NCBI RefSeq assembly: GCF_000219605.1
Contig: NC_015740.1
Location: 2,604,001-2,668,000 of the forward strand
Reading direction: 5' to 3'
Source: Stutzerimonas stutzeri
Lineage (GTDB): Bacteria > Pseudomonadota > Gammaproteobacteria > Pseudomonadales > Pseudomonadaceae
Length of the DNA: 64,000 nt
Shown here: positions 1 through 10,021 of the stretch, piece after piece
Layout of the letters: each line of letters begins with the position of its first letter
Position numbering within the stretch: the first letter of the stretch is position 1
Notes under the pieces: generated by a model
The model's input: the letters and a program-made list of their open reading frames with translations, nothing else
The model's database searches: none
What the model was told of the DNA's origin: nothing
Translations under genes and position numbers: made by a program

Positions 1-594
1 AAGCAGCGCGACGAATAGCAGCAAAGCAGCGTACATACTTAATTTGTCATATGCCAGGCATGGCAAAATCAATACCACCAACAATTTTAGTAGTACATCC
101 ACCATGCTCATCGTCGCAAACAGCCCCATCCGCTCGTTCGCCATAAGCATCGCCGTGAGTGGTACCGTCATTATGTTAAGGGCGAAGGCTCCCACCGATA
201 GATGATATGCTAGCAGCGCGGCGTCCAGCCTGGTCGGTTGAATGTTCAGCTGGGACCTGACGAACCAGAAGCCTACGCTTTCGGCAATCAATACAATACA
301 AACGGCCAACGCTGCATGCACCTGCAGACTAGTATTGAAAAGGTCTCGCAGGTTAAGACCATCGTTCTGCCCAAGATCGAAGGCGAAGTAGCGTTGTGTA
401 GCGGTGGTCATGGCTCCCTGCATAAAGCCCAGCAACGCTATGAAACCCGCCACGACATGGTAGATACCGAAATCTTCAACTCCCAATACATTTAATACAA
501 CTCGTGACGAATATAGGCCAATGGCCATGGCCAACAACATGCGGGCGTAGAGCATCCCGGTATTACGAAGGATACGCCTATAGTTTTTATCCAT
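1..594 (-). CDS. O-unit / polysaccharide flippase (Wzx-like), 3' end outside window
   Basis: Reading the minus strand from an ATG at 594 gives 198 uninterrupted codons running off the window edge, so the C-terminus is missing. The product starts MDKNYRRILRNTGMLY and is rich in hydrophobic helices, for example around residues 14-34, 93-110 and 140-165. It has the 'VLGVEDFGIYHVVAGF' type of motif seen at the first helix pair of polysaccharide-transport flippases (MATE-like fold). Such proteins move lipid-linked O-units across the inner membrane. The nearby Wzz genes and ihfB are the usual start of a Pseudomonas O-antigen locus, which supports this role. GC is lower than in the core genes, as is common for O-antigen loci. 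The family is fairly certain; the sugar substrate cannot be read from the sequence. Confidence 0.75.
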   Translation of the reverse strand, partial: MDKNYRRILRNTGMLYARMLLAMAIGLYSSRVVLNVLGVEDFGIYHVVAGFIALLGFMQGAMTTATQRYFAFDLGQNDGLNLRDLFNTSLQVHAALAVCIVLIAESVGFWFVRSQLNIQPTRLDAALLAYHLSVGAFALNIMTVPLTAMLMANERMGLFATMSMVDVLLKLLVVLILPCLAYDKLSMYAALLLFVALL

Positions 595-727
595 TGCAGC
601 CTTATTAAGGTCATTAAAATTTAACAACTACCATGACACCTACTCCAAAGTCGTCCCGCGACGAGCTATCGGCATCGTCTAGATTAAAGCTTCAATATAC
701 CGCTACTTAGTAATTTTCACTTGCAGC

Positions 728-2260
728 CTATTCGTTTGCTCGTACCGTACGCGGTCGAGCGGCTAGTATTTCTTTAGCGCGTTGCTCACCAGGCAAGATC
801 TATATCCGCCGGCATTGATGCATACTCGTTACAAATTCCACCAAACCTCTCTGTCCCGCATGCGCCGAGTAACCGCCAACGCTGGTCACCTTGGCCCGAA
901 TATCGAAACGGATACCGCGGATATCAACATAGCCACCTTTCGGACCAAATTGCCGAATGGCATAACCTGAAGTTCTCTTCGCTTGGTAACCGACAAACGA
1001 GCACATCGTGCCGGTGCCTCTAACGATGTGCCCACCAGAGCACATGCCGTTGCATGCAATGACGATAGCCGGGCGTGCGGTTTGGACAGGGTGGTTGAGC
1101 ACGGCGATATGGTCGGCGTCGCTGTCGATCATGATCAGGTTTTCAGACGCGACAGGGTCGTTCCCGGCTTCGACGCGCTGGCGGGCGTCCTGATTCCAGG
1201 AAGGTTTCAGGCTGCGGTAAGCCGCTGTGAAGCGGGTAGCCAACGGGGAATCGAAGATAACGGGCCATTTGGGCCAGCTGGTTTCCAATTGGACGGCCAT
1301 GTTGCGGCTAATGCCGCTTGCCCTAGCCCTCTTCTCCCCGGACGAGAGGGAGGACCGAGCGTGCGGTGTGCGAGGGTCTGTCCTGCCGTCCGCTCTACGC
1401 TCGTTCAAGACGTGAGACGGCGGGTTCGCTGAGACCTGTGTTTTGCTGTGAATGTTCTCTTCCTGCTCATCCAGAAGCTCTCGGGTACGGCCAATTCTAA
1501 AGGCTGGGATCAGTACCGTGCTGTCTTGCAGTGCATGTTCGATCACGGCCTCGAGCCGCTGTCGGCGGCTGGCGCGGTCTTCATGCAGGCGGTCGCCGTA
1601 GGTGCTTTCCAGCACCAGGATGTCTGCCCGTTCGGGCGACTTGGGCGGCATGAGCAGTGGCGCGTGTGGCGCGCCGAGGTCACCGGAGAAAACGATGCGT
1701 TTGTTCTCGCCGGTCGCTGGATATGTAAGGTCAATTTCTACGTAAGCGGACCCAAGTACATGGCCAGTGCGCTGTAACCTTATACGCGCCACGAGCTGGC
1801 TGGTCTCTTGCAATGTGAGCCATTGCTGGTAAGGCAAGGGCCGCAAGCGCTGTTCGACCAGCCTGAGGTAACGCTCAATATCGTTCTGGTCACGGCTGAA
1901 GCCTAGCCTGAAGGCATCTTCAAGGACGATAGGCAGCAATTTGGCCGAAGGCTCACTACAGTAGATCGGGCCTTTGTAGCCGGCAGCAAGCAGATAAGGA
2001 ATTCGCCCCACGTGGTCGATATGCACATGGGTGACGACGAGCGCTTGGACGGTGGCCAAGGAGAACTCGATATCCAGCCGTCCTGTAGCAGTACGACCAT
2101 CGCTCGAAGTCTCGTTACCCTGGAACAGGCCGCAATCGACCAGCAAGCTATGGCTCGCGTCCATGTGTAGCTGATGACAGGAACCAGTTACGCCATCCTT
2201 AGCGCCGTGGTGTTCGATATCTGGATAGCGCACGGTTATTCCTTTAACGATGTCAACCAA
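728..2260 (-). pseudogene. MBL-fold beta-CASP metallo-hydrolase (RNA-processing type), decayed
   Basis: The N-terminal half is a normal metallo-beta-lactamase domain, with the metal motif THVHIDHVGR near residue 80 and GDLGAPH, ESTYGDRLHED and PAFRIGRTREL further on. It is followed by beta-CASP motifs (FDSPLA, ACNGMCSGGH, GGYSAHAGQ). Two defects are visible. Between the RTREL helix and FDSPLA there are about 60 residues where relatives have about 25. The extra stretch (near 1318-1437) is proline/arginine/serine-rich and looks like translated repeat DNA. The reading frame then ends at a TAG at 800-802, but the same frame downstream continues as GEQRAKEILAARPRT to a second stop at 728-730. Shifting one frame in between restores PADIDLAW, so one or more small indels are likely. 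The open part (800-2260) could still give a 486-residue protein, but the insertion sits at the active-site interface. Probably non-functional. Confidence 0.6.
1318..1437. repeat. Possible small repeat / MITE-like insertion inside the MBL gene
   Basis: This stretch accounts for the residues that do not fit the MBL/beta-CASP family. It contains a short inverted repeat (CCCTCT...AGAGGG around 1329-1352) of the kind found in intergenic repeats of pseudomonads. It keeps the host frame open. The borders are estimated from where family similarity stops and resumes. No target duplication was identified. Confidence 0.35.
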
Positions 2261-2364
2261 CGCACTCGCGACATGCTAGTCACGAGCCACCTTAAAAAAT
2301 AGGCGGGAATACTACCGTTTTTCGGGGCCGTTGAGCTCTCAACGGCACGCCGACGGATGGATGG

Positions 2365-3645
2365 TCAGATTGCGGCGACCGGACGGCGAAGGTTGCGCAC
2401 CAGCGCGACGAACACTCCGAGCATGCCGCCCAATACCAACGCGAGAGCCACAATCAAAGTCTTCTTGGGCTTGATGGGCTGACGGGGCTCAACCGCTCGC
2501 TGATCGATAGAAACCAGCTTGAGCGAACCAGCATCGAACTGCAGGGAGCGCAGCTTCGCCGCTTCCTCGCGCCAGCCAGCCAGGTCTTTCAGGAACAGGT
2601 CCTCATTCTCTCGGCTTTTTAAGACCTCAATCTGGCGGTTGTGTTCAAGCAGCTTCAGCTCCCTGGCAATCTGTGCGATGCGCGGCTCGGTAAAGTCGTC
2701 GGAGCGACGGGCCAAGAGCGCCTTACGCTCGGCTTCCAGCGCTTCGCTACCCATAAAATACAAAGGTATCTGCTGGTTGTTGACCTCGGTACGGATCACG
2801 CTGCCTTGGCCCGTGATCTCAGGCGCCCCAAGGGAGGAAGGCGTGGTGGACTTGCTTATACCCAACGAAGTCGCGATTCGAATCGCTTCGTTAAGCTGAT
2901 TGATGCGGTTATCGCGACGCGTCCGGAGCTGCTGGCGCAGGGCTGCCAATTCATCATTCAACTCTGCACGCTTGAGCGCATCCGCCTCGGTCAGCTTGGC
3001 GATCTTGATTTCCTTGCTGGCTTCATAGCTGGCACGAGCAGCGGCAATCTTTTTATCAAGCTGACTGAGCCGGTTGCCGATTAGGGTTTCCAGATCAGCC
3101 GCGATCTCCTTGCGGACATTAGCCAGGGAGAAATTCACAAAGCTGTTGACGATCTCAACCCCATTCAGCGCTTCGGGATAGGTCAGCTGGAGGCCGACAT
3201 ACGGAGACATCCCCTCGGGCTTCTTTGAATCGGGTTGCAGCAACTTGAAGGCCTCATCGTTGAAGGCTTCAAAAGTCTGCTCAAGTGTTCGCCCAGGCTG
3301 CACGAGATCAGCGAAAAGCTGCGGGTGTTCGCGGAAGAAGGCCAGCCGATTCTCGTACGAGTCAAGCGTTGCCCCGACCTGCGCCAGCGCTTGTTTCGGC
3401 GACAGCTTGTAGATACCAAGATGATTCAACTCATCGAGATCTTTGATAGCGGCCGGCCGTAGCACGCTTTGAACGGTGTAATAACGAGGCGCCAGCATGG
3501 CGTAGAGCAACCCGACGAGCGTGCACACCCCAGCTATGCCGCCAATCAGGACTTTTTGTTTCCACAACGAGCGGAAGAGTTGGATGAGGTCAATTTCATC
3601 AGACATTGCCGAAGCAAGGACTTGTGGAGGAGTTACTGCGTTCAC
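2365..3645 (-). CDS. Wzz-family chain length determinant protein (copy 1)
   Basis: A 426-residue polysaccharide co-polymerase. A cytoplasmic N-terminus containing DEIDLIQLFRSLWKQK leads into a first membrane helix at about residues 34-54. A long, charged, coiled-coil-rich periplasmic domain follows, then a C-terminal helix near 395-417 preceded by the proline-rich QPIKPKKTL motif. Wzz proteins sit with the Wzy polymerase in the inner membrane and set O-antigen chain length. The gene is in tandem with a clearly related paralogue just upstream (3905-5176). The two share the DEIDLI(Q/E)LFR start, the SYENRL/SYDNRL segment and the (I/L)PLYFMG-EAL motif. The 260-bp gap between the copies leaves room for a separate promoter. 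Two Wzz proteins usually give two modal chain lengths; which copy sets which cannot be told. Confidence 0.9.
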   Translation of the reverse strand: MNAVTPPQVLASAMSDEIDLIQLFRSLWKQKVLIGGIAGVCTLVGLLYAMLAPRYYTVQSVLRPAAIKDLDELNHLGIYKLSPKQALAQVGATLDSYENRLAFFREHPQLFADLVQPGRTLEQTFEAFNDEAFKLLQPDSKKPEGMSPYVGLQLTYPEALNGVEIVNSFVNFSLANVRKEIAADLETLIGNRLSQLDKKIAAARASYEASKEIKIAKLTEADALKRAELNDELAALRQQLRTRRDNRINQLNEAIRIATSLGISKSTTPSSLGAPEITGQGSVIRTEVNNQQIPLYFMGSEALEAERKALLARRSDDFTEPRIAQIARELKLLEHNRQIEVLKSRENEDLFLKDLAGWREEAAKLRSLQFDAGSLKLVSIDQRAVEPRQPIKPKKTLIVALALVLGGMLGVFVALVRNLRRPVAAI

Positions 3646-3904
3646 TTGAGGTCCGTCTCGCTGAATGCGGCGACGCAGAGCGTGCGCCGAAGGCTATACC
3701 GCTAACGCACGGAAAAGTTCCGCCGCGCTAAGGGCCGCCATTCTGCCAGCCAGTTCACAAAAAACAAGTGACACGCCTCAACTTTAATTCGCGATTGTGA
3801 GCGCCTAAAGCGCCGCGCTAGATGCCCACCGACTTCAGTTGCGCGGCCAGGCTACGCCTTACCTGGCTCTTCGCAGAAGAAAGGAACTCGGCAATCTACG
3901 ATGC

Positions 3905-5176
3905 CTATGGGGCTTGCAGCTCGCGGCCGCGATTTGCAAGGCTGCGTACCAAAGCGGCGAATACGCCAAGCATGCCGCCAAGCACAAAGCCCAGCGCGAG
4001 AATCAGCGCTTTCTTGGGCTTGATTGGCTTGGATGAATCCAGCGCAGGCTGATCCAGGCGAACAAGCCGCAACCGATCGGTTTCGAGCTTGATTCCCTTC
4101 AAGCGTGCGGCCTCTTCGCGCAGCTCAGCGAGATTGGTCAGGTATAGGTCTTCACCCTCTCGCTCTCTGAGAATTTCCACCTCGCGATTATTTTCTAGCA
4201 TCGCGAGTTCGGAGTGGATCTCGGCGATTCGAGGCTCTATGAAGTCATCCGACTTGCGACTGGCGAGGGCATCACGCTCTGCGGACAGCGCTTCTGTTCC
4301 CATGAAATACAGCGGTGTTTCCCGACTGTTAACCTCCGTCCGAATGACTTGCGCGCCGCCTCTGGCTAAGTCGGACATGGCGGACGGGCTTGTTGGCTTA
4401 CGAATACCCAGCGACTCGGCTATCGATATCGCCTCCGTCAATTGTTGGATCCGATTGGTACGTCGCGTCTTGAGTTCAGCGCGCAAAGCGGCGAGTTCGT
4501 CCTGAAGCTGGGCCTGCTTCAGCGCGCTTTCTTCGAGCAGGGACGCGATCTTCGCCTCCTTGGAGGCTTCATAGTTTGCACGCTGCGCCTCGATATTCAT
4601 CTCCAGGCTGGCCAGACGATTATTGACCAGGCTTTCCACATCCTCCGCAATTTCGCGGCGCTCCAATTCCAACACATAAGCGACAAAACCATTAACTACC
4701 GAAGCGCCGGCGACACCCTCGGGGTAAGTAAGTCTCAGCCCCACGAACGCGCTGCGGTTCTCCGTACGCTTCGGGTCAGGGAACAGCATCTCAAACGCCT
4801 CTTCGTTGAACTCAGCGAATGCCTGCTCCAATTGCTCGCCCCGCTCGGTGAGATTCGGAAACAGCTCCTGATTGTTCATGAAGAACTCCAGACGGTTGTC
4901 ATAAGACGACAGACCGCCTGCCACACGATTGATGGCCTCTTCTGGAGTGAGCTTGTAGATGCCCGTTTCATTGAGCTGGTCCAGATTGCTCTGCGGCACT
5001 GGACGAAGGTAGGTTCGAGCTTGAAAGTATGGCGTCGCCAGGAAGGCGTACAGGGCCGCCAGTAGCGTAACGAGAAGGGTGATGCTAGCGATCAGAATCT
5101 TCTGTCGCCAAAGCGCACGGAACAGTTCGATCAAGTCAATTTCATCGTTAGATGAAGTGGGTTGCTGCACGATCAT
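3905..5176 (-). CDS. Wzz-family chain length determinant protein (copy 2)
   Basis: A 423-residue paralogue of the neighbouring Wzz. It has the same plan: a short cytoplasmic segment with NDEIDLIELFRALWRQK, a first helix at about residues 33-53, a periplasmic coiled-coil domain, the PLYFMGTEAL motif, and a C-terminal helix after KPIKPKKAL. It is the first polysaccharide gene downstream of ihfB on the same strand, the conserved start of the O-antigen locus in Pseudomonas. The 150-bp gap to ihfB shows no clear terminator. The role is control of O-antigen modal length. The two copies are related but clearly diverged, so the duplication is not recent. Confidence 0.9.
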   Translation of the reverse strand: MIVQQPTSSNDEIDLIELFRALWRQKILIASITLLVTLLAALYAFLATPYFQARTYLRPVPQSNLDQLNETGIYKLTPEEAINRVAGGLSSYDNRLEFFMNNQELFPNLTERGEQLEQAFAEFNEEAFEMLFPDPKRTENRSAFVGLRLTYPEGVAGASVVNGFVAYVLELERREIAEDVESLVNNRLASLEMNIEAQRANYEASKEAKIASLLEESALKQAQLQDELAALRAELKTRRTNRIQQLTEAISIAESLGIRKPTSPSAMSDLARGGAQVIRTEVNSRETPLYFMGTEALSAERDALASRKSDDFIEPRIAEIHSELAMLENNREVEILREREGEDLYLTNLAELREEAARLKGIKLETDRLRLVRLDQPALDSSKPIKPKKALILALGFVLGGMLGVFAALVRSLANRGRELQAP

Positions 5177-5327
5177 CCGAGGTCCTTGTTATGTGTGCTC
5201 ATCACTGCGGAGCAAGCGAACCGGATTTTGTACGTACGAACCGCAAAAAGTTCAGCCGAATGATGGCTTTTAACAACTATTTAGGCTGATGCCTCGTTGC
5301 CGCTGGGAGAGCAAACCTAGCCGCTTG

Positions 5328-5612
5328 TCAGTCCTCCTCGTTCACCCGATCCCGCAGCTCCTTTCCAGGCTTGAAATGCGGAACGAATTTGCCGTCGAGG
5401 CTGACGGATTGACCGGTCTTGGGATTGCGGCCGATGCGCGGGGCGCGGTAGTGCAGGGAGAAACTGCCGAAGCCGCGGATCTCGATCCTCTCGCCGGTGG
5501 CCAAGGCCTGAGCCATTTGCTCAAGCATGGTCTTGATGGCCAGCTCGACATCCTTGGATGAAAGCAGCCCCTGCTGGGTGACGATTCGCTCGATCAACTC
5601 CGACTTGGTCAT
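5328..5612 (-). CDS. ihfB: Integration host factor subunit beta
   Basis: A 94-residue HU/IHF-family protein beginning [10 protein letters not shown]. It has the beta-arm motif [15 protein letters not shown] and the DNA-minor-groove segment [11 protein letters not shown], whose Pro intercalates into DNA. It is full length for IhfB. IhfB pairs with IhfA to bend DNA at specific sites for transcription and site-specific recombination. In most pseudomonads rpsA lies directly upstream. Here the upstream 250 bp hold no rpsA, and the next gene is a DEAD-box helicase ending with its own terminator. This points to a rearranged junction or a lineage-specific order. Confidence 0.97.
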   Translation of the reverse strand: MTKSELIERIVTQQGLLSSKDVELAIKTMLEQMAQALATGERIEIRGFGSFSLHYRAPRIGRNPKTGQSVSLDGKFVPHFKPGKELRDRVNEED

Positions 5613-5820
5613 GGTTTTCCCTTCGTTTTCAAGCGGCTAGATCATTCGGGTTGCGGTCGTTTGTAGCATGTTGCTCAGACTTTGAACAGCCCGAACGGGA
5701 TTGACGACGAATGAGCGCTTGGTTTAGGAGACCACGGCACAGATCGGAATCATGATTCAGCCCTTCACCCTGGCGGGGCCGGTCTACGGAGGAATGCTGC
5801 CGATCTTTTCTTGCAGGCAT

Positions 5821-5854
5821 AAAAAAGGCGGGCTCTAGAGCCCGCCTGCTTTTA
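5821..5854 (-). terminator. Rho-independent terminator of the DEAD-box helicase gene
   Basis: A perfect 10-bp inverted repeat (GGCGGGCTCT/AGAGCCCGCC, 5827-5846) is flanked on the minus-strand downstream side by a T-run (the A-run at 5821-5826 on the plus strand). It lies 12 bp past the stop of the helicase gene. Confidence 0.9.
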
Positions 5855-5865
5855 GCTACGACAAA

Positions 5866-7527
5866 TCAATCTTCGCGATAACGGCGCAGCTTGAGCTGCT
5901 TGCCGCCGACGCGGGTGTCCTTGAGCTTGCCGAGCAGGCGATCGAGGCCATCTTCCGGCAGTTCGACCAGGCTGAAGCTGTCACGCACCTGGATGCGGCC
6001 GATGGCTTCGCGCGCAAGGCCGCCTTCGTTGAGGATGGCGCCGAGCAGGTTGCGGGCAGCGATACCGTCGCGTGCGCCCAGCGGCGTACGGCAGCGGGCG
6101 CGGCCTTCGGCCAGGGGTACGGGTGCGCGACGCTCACGATCGCCACTGCGCTCCGGACGATCGGAACGCTCGCGCGGACCACTGGTGGGGACCAGCGGCT
6201 GCTCTTTCTCCACTTCCGCAAGAGTCAGCGCCTGACCATTGGTGGCCTTGCGCAGCAACGCAGCGGCCAGGGCACGCGGGCTGCAGCCGATGTCGGCAAC
6301 CAGCTTGTCGAGCAACTCGCCATGAGTGGCTTCTGCATCGGCGACCAGCGGCGCGAGGCTGCTGGTCAGCTTCTTGATACGGGCATCCAGCACTTGCTGG
6401 GCATTGGGCAGGCGGGCTTCGGCGACCTTCTGGTTGGTCACCCGTTCGATGACCTGCAGCATGCGACGCTCACGCGGAGTGACCAGCAGCAGCGCGCGAC
6501 CTTCGCGACCGGCACGGCCGGTACGGCCGATGCGGTGCACGTAGGACTCCGGATCGTACGGCATGTCCACGTTGAATACGTGGGTGATGCGCGGCACGTC
6601 GATACCACGGGCGGCGACGTCGGTGGCGACGACGATATCCAGGCGGCCATCCTTGAGCGATTCGATGACGCGTTCACGCTGGTTCTGCGCGATGTCGCCG
6701 TTCAGCGCAGCGGCCTTGTAGCCCTTGGCTTCCAGCGCGGCGGCCAGGTCAAGGGTGGCCTGCTTGGTGCGCACGAAGGCGATCAGCGCGTCGAAATCCT
6801 CGACTTCCAGCAGGCGCAGCACGGCCTGGATCTTCTGGTCGGCGTGGACCATCAGGTGCGCCTGTTCGATGCGCGCGACGGTCTGGGTCTTGGCAGCGAT
6901 CTTGATGTGCTGCGGCTCGCGCAGGTGCTTCTCGGCGATGGCACGGATGGAGTGCGGCAGCGTGGCGGAGAACAGCACGCTCTGGCGGCTTTCCGGCATG
7001 GCTTCGAAGATCACTTCCAGATCGTCCATGAAGCCGAGCTTGAGCATCTCGTCGGCTTCGTCGAGGACCAGGAAGCGGATGGTCGACAGCAGCTCGCTGT
7101 TACGGCTCAGGTGGTCGACCAGGCGGCCCGGAGTGGCGACGATAACCTGCGCGCCCTGGCGGATGGCCTTGAGCTGCGGGCCCATCGGGGCACCACCGTA
7201 GATGGCGACGACGCTGACGCCCGGCATCTGCTTGGAATAGGTTTCGAACGCGGTGGCGACCTGCAGCGCGAGTTCGCGGGTCGGCGCGAGGATCAGCGCC
7301 TGCGGCTCGCGCTTGGCTGGATCGATCTTGGACAGGATCGGCAGCGCAAATGCGGCGGTCTTGCCGGTACCGGTCTGGGCCTGGCCGATCATGTCGTGGC
7401 CACCAAGGATCACCGGGATCGCCTGGGCCTGGATGGGGGATGGTTCTTCGTAGCCGACTGCGCTGATGGCAGCCAGAACAGCGGAGTGAATACCGAGTGC
7501 GGCAAAGCCGCCGATTTCCTGGGTCAT
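5866..7527 (-). CDS. DEAD-box ATP-dependent RNA helicase (DeaD/CsdA type)
   Basis: A 553-residue helicase with the full set of SF2 motifs. They are the Q-motif (GYEEPSPIQAQAIP), Walker A AQTGTGKT near residue 52, DEAD (VLDEADEML near 155), SAT (FSATLP near 186), the motif V region DVAARGIDVPRI, and motif VI HRIGRTGRAGREG. After the two RecA domains there is an arginine-rich linker and a C-terminal DbpA-like RNA-binding domain (GAILNEGG...KLRRYRED). This layout matches CsdA/DeaD proteins, which unwind RNA in ribosome assembly and mRNA decay, often in the cold. The 320 bp upstream hold no gene and may carry a long leader, as known for csdA-type genes; no specific element was identified there. 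It ends in a strong terminator. Confidence 0.92.
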   Translation of the reverse strand: MTQEIGGFAALGIHSAVLAAISAVGYEEPSPIQAQAIPVILGGHDMIGQAQTGTGKTAAFALPILSKIDPAKREPQALILAPTRELALQVATAFETYSKQMPGVSVVAIYGGAPMGPQLKAIRQGAQVIVATPGRLVDHLSRNSELLSTIRFLVLDEADEMLKLGFMDDLEVIFEAMPESRQSVLFSATLPHSIRAIAEKHLREPQHIKIAAKTQTVARIEQAHLMVHADQKIQAVLRLLEVEDFDALIAFVRTKQATLDLAAALEAKGYKAAALNGDIAQNQRERVIESLKDGRLDIVVATDVAARGIDVPRITHVFNVDMPYDPESYVHRIGRTGRAGREGRALLLVTPRERRMLQVIERVTNQKVAEARLPNAQQVLDARIKKLTSSLAPLVADAEATHGELLDKLVADIGCSPRALAAALLRKATNGQALTLAEVEKEQPLVPTSGPRERSDRPERSGDRERRAPVPLAEGRARCRTPLGARDGIAARNLLGAILNEGGLAREAIGRIQVRDSFSLVELPEDGLDRLLGKLKDTRVGGKQLKLRRYRED

Positions 7528-7819
7528 GGGTCTTGTCTCTGATGCTCCGCAAGACCCATTGTTCCGAAGCTGCGCATGCCGTGCAAAACCCGAAGGTCAC
7601 CCTGGCAGCCTGGTCGGCGGGGTTGCGAAAACGTATGGATGATGAATCGTCAAGATAGTCCGCTCGAAGCGGACAGCAGCCGAAGCGGCGCTTCGTGTGT
7701 TGCAGTACCTGAACGCAGGCTGGGTTTCAGCCGGCGCGTACTATACCGGATTAACGTGACGCTGTGCGGATATTTTAAGCCGCAGCGGATGACGCCATGG
7801 CCCGGGACTCCCCGCACAG

Positions 7820-7849
7820 GCGCCTCCCAGCGAAACCGCCGGGAGGCGC
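7820..7849. terminator. GC-rich hairpin past the chemoreceptor gene
   Basis: A 9-bp perfect inverted repeat (GCGCCTCCC/GGGAGGCGC, 12-nt loop) lies about 10 bp past the stop of the minus-strand chemoreceptor gene. There is no T-run, so intrinsic termination is uncertain. Confidence 0.4.
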
Positions 7850-7858
7850 GACCGGAGA

Positions 7859-10021
7859 TCAGGCCGCTTCGCTGTTGGCGGCGCTGACACGGAAACGACC
7901 GACCAGCTGATGCAGTTTGCCGGCGGTGTGGCGCACGCGCTCGGCGCTGTCCTGCAGCACGCCCAACGTCTGCCCCATTTCACTGGAGGCCTGGTCGACG
8001 CCACGGATGGTCTGACCGTAATGCAGGCTGCGCTCGTTCAGCCCCTTGATGATCTCGAACATGCGCTCCACGGTTTCGTGCAGATGGACGTTTTCCGATG
8101 TCGCCTCCTCGGTCAGTCGCAGGCTGCTGTCGACATCCTGCACGCCGCCCTGCATGAACGACACCGCCTGGCGCGTCTCGGACTGCAGGCTTTCCACCTT
8201 GCCGCGAATATCCTCCGCCGCCTTGGCCGTGCGCAGCGCGAGCGAACGTACCTCCCCTGCCACCACCGCAAAACCGCGTCCGTGATCACCGGCACGGGCC
8301 GCCTCGATCGCGGCATTCAGCGCCAGCAGGTTGGTCTGGGTGGTGACGTCGCTGATCAGCCCGACGATCTCGTCGATCTCGCCCATGCGGTTGTCGAGCA
8401 GCTGCACGCTCTGCGCCGAGCGCTGCACCACATCACGGATGGATTCGGTGCCCTTGCGCACCGTATCGAAGCGCTCCCGCGCGCGGCACATCACTTCGTC
8501 CATGGCGGCTTTCATTTCTTCGGCGGTCATCGAAGCCTGTTGAATTTCGCCCAGCTGCTCCTCCACCAGCAACAGCAGCTGGTGGATCGACTCGGCGACG
8601 TCACTGGTGGTCTGCCCGGCTTCGCTGCTGCGCACCAGCATCAGCTCGTTGTCCTGGCGCACGTGTTTCGACACCTGGATCACCTGACCGACCACGCCAT
8701 CCAGGCTGTCGATGAAGCTGTTGATCCAGCGCGCCATGTCGCCGCTCTCGTCGCGCGGCATTGCGCTGCTGTCGACGCGCTGACGCAGATTGCCCTCGCC
8801 CTCGGCCAGGGTGCGGATTACCTCGGTCATCGCCTGCATGCGCGCCGCCAGCCGACGCGGCCCGAATGAGGCGAACGCCCAGGCGCCGAGCACGAGCAGC
8901 ACGCCGTTGAGCAGGTAGAGCGCCGTCTCGGACAGCCCGCTGAAGGCCTGCAGCAGGCTGCCCGTGACGAACAGCGTGATCACGGTGAGCAGATACGTCT
9001 TCATAAGGCCAACGCTCAGCGAACGCCGGCGATAGACCTCTTCCAGATCGGCCTCGCACATCATGCCCCAGCGATCCGGGGAGCCCGGCAGCTGGAAGGT
9101 GACGCCCTTGCCGATCACCGGAATGTGGCGGTAATCGGAATAGCCGGGATAGGTGACGAACAGGTTCGAACCCCTGGTGATGGTTTCCCGCACACCCGGG
9201 TGCAGCTGGCCGGTGGCCGGATCGGTGAAGCGCAGTTCCAGCTCGGTATGCTGCTGTACACGGACCGTGCCCCAGCGAGTGTGCACGCCGCTTTTCAGGT
9301 TCTCACCGTGGCTGAAGGTGGCGTCCTCGAAGCGCGAGCGCGACAGGGCCGTACCGGGTTGGATGCGGCTGTCAAAGCGCGAGTCGACCATGAACAGATA
9401 GTTGTCGCCGGACTCGGGATAGACATGCCCGGCTTCGCGCTGGATCAGATCCCCCAGCACATCGTTCGGCACTCGCGCGCAGAGACAGCCGAGGCGTTTA
9501 CCGGCGGCGTGCACGGGCTGATAGAACATCAGCGTCACCGCGTCGTGGAAGCGTGACGTGCTCGCCCCCAGGCGCTCGGTCAGCGGATCGCGATAAGGGC
9601 CATGCAAGAACGGCTCGTGCAGCCCCCGCGCAACGGCCTGCGCATCCAAATCCTGCTGACCGACATGCGCGGCGCACGTGGACGCCAGTACCCGCCCTTG
9701 CGGGTCGATGACGAACAGTTCGGACAGGTCGGGGAGCTGAGCACGCTTCTTTTCCAGCAGGTCGTTATCCATATGAGCCAGCCCTTCGCCCAGGCTCGCG
9801 GCCAGGTCCGCCAGATGGTCCCAGTGAGCGCTCACCCAGTTCTGCAGGATGCGCACGCGGGACTGCGCAACGCCTTCGAACACCTGCTCGATGGCGGGAT
9901 ACACACCACGGTTCAACCAGCAGGACCAGCCCATCGACAGCTTGCCGGTACGTCCCAGCCAGGGCAGCCAGTGACGTTCACTAGGGGAAAGTTGCATTTG
10001 GAGGCTTTGAAGCTGGGTCAC
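7859..10021 (-). CDS. Methyl-accepting chemotaxis protein
   Basis: A 720-residue receptor. An N-terminal sensor region of about 340 residues contains a Cache/PAS-like segment ([17 protein letters not shown], residues about 95-115). It has no clear membrane helix at its start, which is unusual for a periplasmic sensor. Two helices follow (about 342-362 and 368-390), then a HAMP-like segment. The C-terminal signalling hairpin has its tip at [16 protein letters not shown] near residue 570. It would act in the membrane, passing ligand state to CheA/CheW. The layout, with both helices after a cytoplasmic-looking N-terminal domain, recalls CttP-type receptors of P. aeruginosa; that comparison is from memory and tentative. 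The ligand is unknown. The gene stands alone, away from a che cluster. Confidence 0.88.
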   Translation of the reverse strand: MTQLQSLQMQLSPSERHWLPWLGRTGKLSMGWSCWLNRGVYPAIEQVFEGVAQSRVRILQNWVSAHWDHLADLAASLGEGLAHMDNDLLEKKRAQLPDLSELFVIDPQGRVLASTCAAHVGQQDLDAQAVARGLHEPFLHGPYRDPLTERLGASTSRFHDAVTLMFYQPVHAAGKRLGCLCARVPNDVLGDLIQREAGHVYPESGDNYLFMVDSRFDSRIQPGTALSRSRFEDATFSHGENLKSGVHTRWGTVRVQQHTELELRFTDPATGQLHPGVRETITRGSNLFVTYPGYSDYRHIPVIGKGVTFQLPGSPDRWGMMCEADLEEVYRRRSLSVGLMKTYLLTVITLFVTGSLLQAFSGLSETALYLLNGVLLVLGAWAFASFGPRRLAARMQAMTEVIRTLAEGEGNLRQRVDSSAMPRDESGDMARWINSFIDSLDGVVGQVIQVSKHVRQDNELMLVRSSEAGQTTSDVAESIHQLLLLVEEQLGEIQQASMTAEEMKAAMDEVMCRARERFDTVRKGTESIRDVVQRSAQSVQLLDNRMGEIDEIVGLISDVTTQTNLLALNAAIEAARAGDHGRGFAVVAGEVRSLALRTAKAAEDIRGKVESLQSETRQAVSFMQGGVQDVDSSLRLTEEATSENVHLHETVERMFEIIKGLNERSLHYGQTIRGVDQASSEMGQTLGVLQDSAERVRHTAGKLHQLVGRFRVSAANSEAA

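Noticed and set aside
983..1432. Plus-strand frame within the MBL gene
   Set aside because: Antisense of recognisable beta-CASP motifs. No features of its own.
5629..5820. 63-aa minus-strand frame between ihfB and the helicase terminator
   Set aside because: No resemblance to the rpsA C-terminus or any other protein. Low-complexity charged sequence.
6322..7542. Large plus-strand open frame opposite the helicase gene
   Set aside because: It is the antisense of a conserved DEAD-box gene, with no family features. It is open because of GC bias.
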